Below, in pieces: positions 55,679-64,000 of a stretch of 64,000 bases of DNA; the stretch's first letter is position 1, and each line of letters opens with the position of its first letter. The notes beneath the pieces were generated by a model. That model saw only the letters and a program-made list of their open reading frames with translations. It was not told the DNA's origin and made no database searches. The position numbers were made by a program, and so were the translations under genes. Source of the stretch: Schistocerca nitens (lineage: Eukaryota; Arthropoda; Insecta; Orthoptera; Acrididae); NCBI RefSeq assembly GCF_023898315.1, contig NC_064621.1, positions 128,214,521-128,278,520 on the forward strand, in the 5' to 3' direction.

Positions 55679-55795
55679 TGTGTGTGTGAATTGCTAAGGG
55701 ACCAAACTGCTGAGGTCATCGGTTCCTAGACTTACACACTACTTAAACTAACTTACGCTAAGAACAACACACACACCCATCACCCAAGCCCGAGC
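55679..55795 (-). repeat. SINE family B, truncated
   Basis: Reverse complement of TTGCTAAGGGACCAAACTGC through ACTTACGCTAAGAACAACAC: the body and 3' end of family B without the tRNA head. Confidence 0.75.
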
Positions 55796-56362
55796 ATATC
55801 TCTGATACTTGACAAAGTGTCTATTCATTTATCTTCATGGCCATGTACAGGAATATGGTAATCTTATTAGGCGCAGACTGAAACTTGACTACAGACTAAT
55901 GCAGACTAATGCAGACTGGTACAGACAAATGCAGACTGACTAATTGGAGGTCTGTACACTCGTTATAATACCTCGAACGTTCAGGTATCACTGCGCGAGT
56001 GTGATCCGTGAGGAGAAAAGGTTCTACGTTAGCAGCAATCTCATTGGCTGCGTTACATATTAATACGCGGATCGGCGGAAGCAAAATTTGGTCTGTCTCT
56101 AAGACAGCGCCATCTCGTACTGCGGAGACGGACGAGCGCTGCGCCTGCACTGTTGTGCTTAGTGGGGCGCACTCTAGTGGGAAAGTCGTGTACGCGCTGA
56201 CTACGCAGAACTATGTACACAACATACACATATCATGTTATATATAAAGTGCGTACTATAAACACCATTGTTACAAGTAAAGTAAATTTTCTTTACAACT
56301 GAAACTAATATAGTGTAAGATTCAAAGGGCACCTATACATTAGTTTGTAGGCCGAGGAGGGC
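55796..56362. other. no gene recognised
   Basis: Contains a short GCAGACT(AAT) direct repeat near 55885-55925. No gene. Confidence 0.5.
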
Positions 56363-56380
56363 GGGGGGGGGGGGGGGGGG
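56363..56380. repeat. G18 run
   Basis: Eighteen consecutive G immediately before a truncated LINE. Length may be uncertain because of sequencing. Confidence 0.8.
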
Positions 56381-56382
56381 CA

Positions 56383-58399
56383 GACAGGAATGGGGGAAAG
56401 AAATATAGTAGAAGAAGAATAGGTAGCTCTGAGGGATGAAGTAGTGAAGGCAGCAGAGGAACAAGTAGGTAAAAAGACGAGAGCTAGCAGAAATCCTTGG
56501 GTAACAGAAGAAATACTGAATTCAGTTGATGAAAGGAGAAAATATAAAAATGCATTAATGAAGCAGACAAAACGAATACAAATGTCTCAAAAACGAGATC
56601 GACAGGAAGTGCAAAATAGCTAAGCAGGGATGGCTAGAGGACAAATGTAAGGATTTAGAGGCTTATCTCACTAGGGGTAAGATAGATACTGCCTACAAGA
56701 AAATTAAAGAGACCTTTGGAGAAAAGGCAGCCACTTGTATGCATATCAAGAGCTCAGATGGAAACCCAGTTCAAAGCAAAGATGGGAAAGCAGAAAGGAG
56801 TGTATAGAGGGTCTATACAAGGGTGATGTACTTCTGACAATATGATGGAAGTGGAAGAGGATGTAGATGAAGATGAAATGGGAGATATGATGCTGCATGA
56901 AGAGTTTGACAGAGCACTGAAAGACCTGAGTCGAAACAAGGCCCTGGGAGTAGACAACATTCCATTAGAACTACTGACCCTTGGGAGAGCCAGTCCTGAC
57001 AAAACTCTACCATCTGGTGAGCAAGATGTATGAGACAGGCGAAATACCCTCAGACTTCGAGAAGATTTAATAATTCGAATCCGAAAGCAAGCAGGTGTTG
57101 ACAGATGTGAAAATTACCGAACTATCAGTTTAATAAGTCACAGCTGCAAAATACTAACACGAATTCTTTACAGACGAATGGAAAAACTGGTAGAAGCCGA
57201 CCTCGCGGAAGATCAGTTTGGATTCTGTAGAAGTATTGGAACACGTGAGGCAATACTGATCCTACGACTTATCTTAGAAAATAGATTAAGGAAAGGAAAA
57301 TCTACGTTTCTAGCATTTGTAGTCTTAGAGAAAGCTTTTGACAATGGTGAATACTCTCTTTCAAATTCAAAAGGTGCCAAGGGTAAAATACAGGGAGCGA
57401 AAGGCTATTTACAATATGTACAGAAACCAGATGGCAGTTATAAGAGTCGAGGGGCACGAAAGGGAAGCAGTGGTTGAGAAGGGAGTGAGACAGGGTTGTA
57501 TCCTCTCCCTGATGTTATTCAATCTGTATATCGAGCAAGCAGTAAAGGAAACAAAAGAAAAACTTGGTGTAGTTTTTAAAATTCATGGAGAAGAAATAAA
57601 AACTTTAAGCTTTGACGATGACATTGTAATTCTGTCAGAGACAGCTAAGGACCTGGAAGAGCAGTTGAACGGGGTGGACAGTGTCTTGAAAGGAGGATAT
57701 ATGATGAACATCAACAAAAGCAAAACGAGGATAATGGAATGTAGTCGAATTAAGTCGGGTGATACTGAGAGAATTAGATTAGGAAATGAGACACTTAAAG
57801 TAGTAAAGGAGTTTTACTATTTGGGGAACAAAATAACTATGATGGTCGACGTAGGGACGATGTAAAATGTAGACTGGCAGTGGCAAGGAAAGCGTTTCTG
57901 AAGAAGAGAAATTTGTTAACATCGAGTATAGAGTTAATTGTCAGGAAGTCGTTTCTGAAAGTATTTGTATGGGGTGTAGCCATGTATGGAAGTGAAATAT
58001 GGGCGATAGATAGTTTGGACAAGAAGAGAATAGAAGCTTTCGAAATGTGGTGCTATGGAAGAATGCTGAAGATTAGAGGGGTATATCACATAAATAATGA
58101 GGAAGTACTGAATAGAACTGGGGAGAAGAGGAGTTTGTGGCACAGCTTGACTGGAAGAAGGGACCGGTTGGTAGGACATGTTCTGAGGCATCAACGGATC
58201 ACAAATTTAGCATTGGAGGGCAGCGTGGAGGGTAAAAATCGTAGAGGGAGACGAAGAGATCAATACACTAAGCAGATTCAGAGGGATGTAGGTTGCAGTA
58301 AGTACTGGGAGATGAATAAGTTTGCACAGGGTAGAGTAGCATGGAGAGCAGCATCAAACGAGTCTCAGGACTGAAGACCACAACAACAACAACAACAAC
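56383..58399 (+). mobile_element. RTE-like LINE copy D, 5' truncated
   Basis: Begins in the linker between endonuclease and RT (GACAGGAATGGGGGAAAG) and ends in (CAA)7 at 58379-58399. The tail joins the next transposon directly. Confidence 0.88.
56390..58374 (+). pseudogene. LINE reverse transcriptase (copy D, inactivated)
   Basis: Linker text VVKAAEEQVGKKTRASRNPW. RT: SRNKALGVDNIPLELL, MEKLVEADLAEDQFGF with a CRSIGTREAILILR variant, FLAFVVLEKAFDNG where the motif A Asp is replaced (FVV for FVD), GVRQGCILSLMLFNLYIEQA. The palm reads FDDD in place of FADD. C-terminal frame 57880-58374: KAFLKKRNLLTSSIELIVRK, MYGSEIWAIDS, FEMWCYGRMLKIRG, ending SNESQD. Frameshifts near 56560, 56810, 57060, 57350 and 57850. 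Inactive. Confidence 0.85.
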
Positions 58400-58546
58400 G
58401 CTTTATAATTTTTATTATATTATACTTAAGGCTATAAATGATATGTCACACGAAAGAGCAACTCAAACAGCTGTGTTTGGCACCAGTGGGCATGCGCAGC
58501 GCGCAATGTTTCCGCCGCAGTCCGCTAGACAGCGGTAGTAGAGGAG

Positions 58547-59835
58547 ATGGCGACTAGTGAACAGAGAGCGTTTTGTGTTTTGCAGTTTGCAAAGACCGAA
58601 TCTGTAGTTACTGTGCAACGTGCGTTCCGGCTGAAGTTCGGTTGTGATCCTCCAAGTGATAATAACATTCATAGATGGTATCATCAATTTGAAGTTACTG
58701 AATAGACTGCTGAGTGAGTGAGAGAGTCGTTCACTCATAGCCCAAAGAAATCAGTCCGGAAGGCTAGTCATGAATTACAAGTTCCCATGTCGACTGTTTG
58801 GAAAGTTTTAAGAAAATGTGTACAACTGCACCCTTACTTTTTACAGTTATTACAGGTGCTAAAGCTGGCAGACCATGGATTATGTGCCAACTTCGCAAAC
58901 GAAATGTTTCCAGAATTCTGGAAACATCCCCCATGCTGTGGCTAAGCCATGTCTCCGCTATATCCTTTCTTTCAGGAGTGCTAGTTCTGCTAGGTTCGCA
59001 GGAGAACTTCTGTAAAGTTTGGAAGGTAGGAGGCGAGATACTGGCAGAAGTAAAGCTGTGAGTACCGGACGTGAGTCGTGCTTCGGTAGCTCAGATGGTA
59101 GAGCACTTATTGTTAGCCGCGAAAGGCAAAGGTCCCGAGTTCGAGTCTCGGTCGGGCACACAGTTTTAATCTGCCAGGAAGTTTCAAACGAAATGTTGTT
59201 TCATCACTATCAAGATTTTCTGGATCATGTTGTTTCAGTGATGAATCGAACTTTCACCTTAGTAGACATATTAACACTCACAATGTGCGCATCTGGGGCT
59301 CAGAAAATCCTCACATGGTGGTACAAATGCCACGAGATTCCCCTAAAGTGACTGTTTTTTTGTGCTGTATTCCAGTGGAAAATTTATGGGCCTTTCTTTT
59401 TTGGTGAACCTACTGTAACTGGTACTTCTTACCTTGATATACTAGAGCAATGGCTCTTCCGTCACTTGGGAGAAGATGAGCCAGCGAACTTCATTTTCCA
59501 GCAAGATGGTGCGCCACCTCACTGGCGTAGCGAATTACGCGATTGGTTGAACGTCACTGTACCCAAGCAGTGGATGGGCTGCAATGGGCCCAATGACAGG
59601 ACTTTCTTTGCATGGCCTCCACGTTCAACTCCATGCGATTTTTTTCCTTTTGGGCTTCATAAAGGATCGTGTGTACATGCCTCCGCTACCAGAATACCGC
59701 CCTGAATTAAGAAACCGGATTAAATCAGCTGTTGCTACAATCACTGAAGACACACTTATCAACGTTTGGCAAGAACTCGGTTATAGACTTGATGTGTGCC
59801 GTGTGACAAATGGTGGTCACATTGAACATTTATAA
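58547..59835 (+). pseudogene. family D transposase, broken
   Basis: MATSEQRAFCVLQFAKTESV at 58547, followed by VTVQRAFRLKFGCDPPSDNN and IHRWYHQFE: a DUF4817-like HTH. Stops follow near 58700, then SPKKSVRKASHELQVPMSTV (HTH 2). After the SINE: NEMLFHHYQDFLDHVVSVMN, then IFQQDGAPPHWRSELRDWL (second Asp motif), AWPPRSTPCDFFPFG (PDL lost before the third site), and the C-terminus ITEDTLINVWQELGYRLDVC ... HIEHL at 59835. At least four lesions. Inactive. Confidence 0.8.
58974..59185 (+). repeat. tRNA-derived SINE (family T) nested in the transposase
   Basis: AGGAGTGCTAGTTCTGCTAG, GGAAGGTAGGAGGCGAGATA, then a tRNA-like part at about 59078-59158: A box GTAGCTCAGATGGTAGAG, B box GAGTTCGAGTCTCGG. The anticodon region TATTGTTAGCCGCGAAA carries an insertion relative to the copy at 6187-6260. 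The tail is CAGTTTTAATCTGCCAGG. The tRNA fold is imperfect, so not a tRNA gene. Confidence 0.85.
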
Positions 59836-59950
59836 GGTTCTTGGTAAGACTGAGTTGCTCTTTCACTTGACATATCATGTGTAACTGTAAGTTTAATATA
59901 ATAAATATTATAAAGCTTTAAAACCCCGATATTCATTTATAAAAACCCTA

Positions 59951-62900
59951 TATAGTAAACAGTCGAGTCCTTTTCTCTGATGTCTGCAAGAGTGTTGCTA
60001 CTATCAGAAAGGAAACGAAATAAAGAATACAGACTCTTCTTGGAGATGAAAAGGTCTCTCCCACTCCAGAACACCACTTGCCAAACACAGAAATCCTGTA
60101 GGAAATGTCTGTAAAGGTTCCTTCGAGCATCTGTCATACAAAATGTGATTGTCGTTGTTGTGTCATGAACTATATCCGTTCCATCTATTTATTTCCATCA
60201 AGCCTGCTGTACAGCACATAACAATGCAGACAACAAACCATCTGTATCATGGTTGGGTGTTCTCTCCTATGTACTGATATTCTTCATTGACTAATAATAT
60301 TGATTTCCCTCTTTAGTTTTTCAGAATTGGCTTTGTGCAGCGTGAGAAGAAAAAGATAGTGAGATGCGTAGAGTAGGGATAAAGATTGTGATAAAATTCG
60401 AATCTCTCTGGCGTCAGTGTCATTTATTAAATCGCCCCAGACAGTCAAAGAATTTCAGTATACCGTTCAACAATAATACATAAAATTCGTTTCTCTTAAA
60501 ATTATATCCGAATGTATGCATAATCCATTAACCTTCTGTGATTCGAACCACTCCCCCCCCCCCCCCCCCCTGTCCCCCCGCCACCCTTGCACGCCAGAGG
60601 CATAAATTCACGTATTCAAATCAAATATATTACACCAATAACAGTAGTGATGACCAGGAACCTTCTGGAAAGGTGATATTACTATTTCAGTACCGTAAAT
60701 GACCACTGCAACATAATGTGGGATTGTGAGGCGAAGCTAGCCATATTATACAAGTTAGATTCTTACTATTGTTAAATACAATTATCATACAAATTTTAAT
60801 TTATTCAGATACCAAGAAAAATTTTGCCTTGAATCAATGCAGATTTTCAAAAAAATCTACTCTCCCCACATGAAACGTGAATAAACATTGTTGCCCAAAC
60901 CTGATAGCTGGTCAGCTTCTTTTAAAAGTTTTGTTTTTAGTTGTAAATATTTGTTTGATGACAGTTGCTTTATAAATTACTTGTGATTGTGGTGTTCTTC
61001 TGATGCTTAGCTACTTTTCATTCCTCACACTTTTTCTGTATCGGTAATAAACACAATAAATACGGAAGTTTACGTGCAATGTATATAGGAAATTTACAGA
61101 TGTTCTTTCATTGTATCGCCAGTCTAATATATTGCAAAAAATGAATTTGTATAGTGATGAATTGGTTTTTTGAATATTAATTGTTAGAGACAGCAGTAGT
61201 ATACTAATAATGACATGGAGATGCAGAATTTAATATGAATGATGAAACTGAATTTTGTCATTTGGAGAGAGCTGAAGAGCTATCTGTTAAATTGTTAAAA
61301 ACCATTCAACAGCGAAGATCACATAATTTTTTTATTTAAGACAACCGGTTTCAACAGACTATGCTGTCATCTTCAGCTCTTAAGATCCTTCTGTTGTAAA
61401 ATGTGTTCATTTTAAGCTGACATCACACCCAAGATGTCAAGTGGATAAAATAGCACCTTATAAAAGTTTTGTTATCGCTAAAATATTTGAAAAACATAAA
61501 GCACCTTTGGCAACAGGCTATGTCCATATACATATTGTTCGCACTTACTTGGTGCATCATACATACACAGTACATGAAAGCACAACTGTTTTCAAATGCT
61601 GGACATATTCTAAACAGTGCGAATCTAAATGGCGTATAAGACATAAAGTGGTATTTGTATTGTGATACCTGTCCACAGGGATAAAGTAATTAAACTCAGA
61701 TTTTATTTCTGAGTTTTATTAATTAATGTTTTATTGAATAAATCTTTTATTAATGAGTGAATATAGTTTAAAAATAGTAATGTCAGTCTGTCTGGATAGA
61801 CGATTCCAATTTCTTTTTTTCTAAGTTATTGAGAGCTTAAAGTAAATGTAATTGTTTTGGTCATCTGAATTCTATTTCAACTGTCCACAATTCTTCCATA
61901 GGCTATCTGTATAGCTGTAGGATTAACTACTTTCATTGTGATTAAGGGTCCTGGAGTCGTTGGAAGTGGCCATTGCCTTATACCTGCCTTAGTTGCAGGT
62001 TGAGATTTTTGCTTATGACTGGAGAAACTTTGGTGCCTAGCTTGTTCCCTGCGCTGATGATCTTTCAACCGCGAGGCCTGCAGCATTGTAGTCAACCAGG
62101 AGTACTATCTTCATTTCATAGGCGTTTTCTTTTAATAAATGGTATTCGTTTCAGTCTCGTCAGTTAATTATCCAGTCCTCCACTCCCAACGACAATAGTT
62201 CTGCACACTGGTAGCAGAGCATGTTTCTGCGTTCTGGGTCGACTGAAGCTGAGCTAAGGTTAAAGAATTCTGTACGTCCGAGGTTTTCAGTGTGGATACA
62301 CATATGGTACGATGTTTACAGCTATTCAGGCAAGACCAGTTGCATTATTATGAGGGTACAGTACCAGAGGTAGTGAATATGCTTAAACAAGCCATTGGGG
62401 CGCCTATTGTGATCCCAGAGGGCAGTAGTAAAACAGTGAGTGATGCACTGACGCCTAAAAAAGAAACAGTTACGGAAATTAAAGCTGTTACAGATCATTT
62501 TGGTGTGGGATTACTATCATTGGCACAGAAACAAAGGCTGCAGGCCAGGACGTTGCATTATAAGAATATGTTGGGGACATAAACAACGCAAAGGGGAGTG
62601 AGGAAACAGATCAGCAGTTGCAACAATTGAAAAAAATCCTTACAGGACATCATGGAGTGCTTAGGGTCATGTTGCAAGGAAGAGATGAAGAGAGGCTGGG
62701 GAACCTAATAACCATTGAAGGGTGTACATGCAAGTAATTAGAAAACATAACGTCTTAGCTGAGAGACCAAACCCGTTTTAAGAATTTCTTGGTAACAGGG
62801 ACTTTGGGGGGATAGCTAGAGTGAAAATGTGAAATATTTATACGTTTATGAAAACTAGACACGATTGTCTTACTATATGGTATGTTGGCATTTAATAAAT

Positions 62901-63373
62901 TCCCAAAAATTTCTTTTTTTAAACTACGATAGTTCTATCTCTCTTGTTACTTGTATTTTTAACTTTATCTAACAGATCTGAAGATGGGCAGCTAGCCGGA
63001 AACTGGTTATTGAAAATAAAAAATAGCGATCGAAGACTGAAAAGCCATATTTTTATTTTTATACGTGTTAGTGGATTTACAAAAGAAGGGTGAACTCCAA
63101 GTATTAGTGGCTAACGTTAATTGCTATTGATGGTAACCAAGATTGAAGGCGGTTGTTACAATTAGTTAAGAGCGCTGTAGCACAAAGCCAATTACTGGAG
63201 CAAATGCAAACCAAGACGTGCCACGCAGGAATTGATACAGCTACATTATGGCAAAGAAGAGGAAGCCAATGAAGCAAAGGATGATTACATCTGTGGGGTG
63301 AAAGGAAAGGTTAAGGTGCTTGGATTATACGGAGCAGCAGGTACTCAGACGCATTGTAGAGATTATGAGACCT
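59951..63373. other. no gene recognised, AT-rich
   Basis: 3.4 kb, the longest unassigned stretch. C18 run at 60553-60570. CAACCGGTTTCAACAGACTA with a CATCTTCAGCTC block near 61343-61380, and CTGAAGATGGGCAGCTAGCC near 62979, resemble short dispersed motifs seen in many arthropod genomes. An open frame at 62292-62582 (96 codons) is protein-like (LHYYEGTVPEVVNMLKQA) but unrecognised. Confidence 0.45.
60553..60570. repeat. C18 run
   Basis: Eighteen consecutive C followed by a second C-rich stretch; mirrors the G18 run at 56363. Confidence 0.8.
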
Positions 63374-64000
63374 GAGAAAGCTTTTGACAATGTTGACTGG
63401 AATACTCTCTTTCAAATTCTGAAGGTGGCAGGAGTAAAATGCAGAGAACGAAAGGCTATTTACAATTTGTTCAGAAACCAGATGGCAGTTATAAGAGTCT
63501 AGGGACATAAAAGGGTTGTAGCCTATCCCAAATGTTATTCAATCTGTATATTGAGCAAGCAGTAAAGGAAACAAAACAAAAAATCGGAAGAGGAATTAAA
63601 ATCCATGGAGAAGAAATGAAAACTTTGAGGTTCGCCGATGACATTGTAATCCTGTCAGAGAGAGCAAAGGACCTGGAAGAGCAGTTCAACGGGATGGACA
63701 GTCTCTTGAAAGGAGTGTATAAGATGAACATCAACAGAAGCAAAACGAGGATAATGGAATGTAGTCGAATTAAATCGGGTGATGCTGAGGGAATTAGATT
63801 AGGAAATGAGAGGCTTAAAGTAGTAAATGAGTTTTGCTATTTGGGGAGCAAAATAACTGATGATGGTCGAAGTAGAGGGGATGTAAAACGTTGGATGTCA
63901 ATGGCAAGGAAAACGTTTCTGAAGAAGAGAAATTTGTAAACGTCAAGTATGGATTTAAGTGTCAGGAAGTCGTTTCTAAAAGAATTTGTATGGAGTGGAC
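63374..64000 (+). mobile_element. RTE-like LINE copy E, 5' truncated, leaves the window
   Basis: Begins at GAGAAAGCTTTTGACAATG in RT motif A and continues past the right edge. Confidence 0.88.
63374..64000 (+). pseudogene. LINE reverse transcriptase fragment (copy E)
   Basis: EKAFDNVDWNTLFQILKVAG (motif A remainder), RNQMAVIRV followed by a stop and a deletion, then from 63532 MLFNLYIEQAVKETKQKIGR, LRFADDIVILSERAKDLEEQ with an unaltered FADD palm motif, FNGMDSLLKGVYKMNINRSK, ERLKVVNEFCYLGSKITDDG and ARKTFLKKRNL-stop. It is the only one of the five copies with the usual FADD. 5' truncation and stops make it inactive; the 3' end is outside the window. Confidence 0.85.

Larger units (their letters stand above)
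58400..59950 (+). mobile_element. Tc1/mariner-type element (family D relative), missing outer left end
   Basis: Left arm from GCTTTATAATTTTTATTATA and GATATGTCACACGAAAGAGC pairs with the right arm near 59850-59930. The right arm extends about 40 bp further, to TATAAAAACCCTATA at 59949. Those outer bases are missing on the left, where the (CAA)n of LINE copy D begins. The outermost right bases resemble the CAGGG..TTATTACAAATGA ends of 45529-46443. Carries a family T SINE. Confidence 0.75.

Noticed and set aside
62292-62582. 96-codon plus frame
   Set aside because: Protein-like but no known family, no neighbouring element features or splice signals; not strong enough to call.

Overview
The window looks like intergenic or intronic DNA from a very large insect genome, most likely a grasshopper or locust (Orthoptera, Schistocerca-like). 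The reasons are the density of Tc1/mariner, RTE-type LINE and tRNA-derived SINE copies, the SINE body with its TCAGAGCCATTTGAACCATT end, a 5S-rRNA-derived SINE, and the lack of any recognisable multi-exon host gene. The genus is recognition from memory, not a search result. There is no bacterial, phage or CRISPR content.

Almost every coding-like stretch is a mobile element or its remains. 0.6-1.1 kb: Tc1 relic. 1.36-1.61 kb: an unrecognised 85-codon stretch that could be a host exon. 2.5-5.8 kb: near full-length RTE-like LINE (minus strand). 5.9-9.2 kb: inverted tRNA-SINE pair, a mariner deletion derivative and a long-TIR Tc1/mariner element. 9.8-14.3 kb: SINE, Tc1 relics, an apparently intact mariner (11215-12540) and a Tc1 copy. 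15-21 kb: SINEs, an LTR-like TG...CA unit with 4-bp target duplication, a 16-bp inverted-repeat unit and a frameshifted mariner. 21.7-24.4 kb: AT-rich DNA with nothing recognised. 24.8-34 kb: second and third long-TIR copies, a Tc1 copy split by a second LTR-like unit, the 5S-derived SINE, another Tc1 copy carrying a SINE, and a LINE fragment. 35.3-38.3 kb: a decayed piggyBac element with TTAA ends and a nested SINE. 38.3-39.7 kb: a fourth Tc1 copy immediately beside it. 42-46.4 kb: second near full-length LINE and a deleted transposon. 46.5-50.7 kb: two SINEs with clean target duplications, a Jockey-like relic, a LINE copy with a nested short SINE, and a CR1-like relic. 52.8-54.4 kb: a promoter-like, possibly LTR-type region. 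56.4-60 kb: a 5'-truncated LINE fused to a transposon that itself carries a SINE. 63.4-64 kb: LINE running off the window.

The nesting gives relative ages. Tc1 copies were hit by LTR-like units and SINEs. The piggyBac transposase was hit by a SINE. LINE copy 48080-49217 was hit by a short SINE. The only element whose protein, terminal repeats and target site all look intact is the 1.33-kb mariner, the best candidate for recent activity. Nothing here forms a pathway; interactions are parasitic: SINE tails presumably rely on LINE proteins, and deleted transposons on intact relatives elsewhere.
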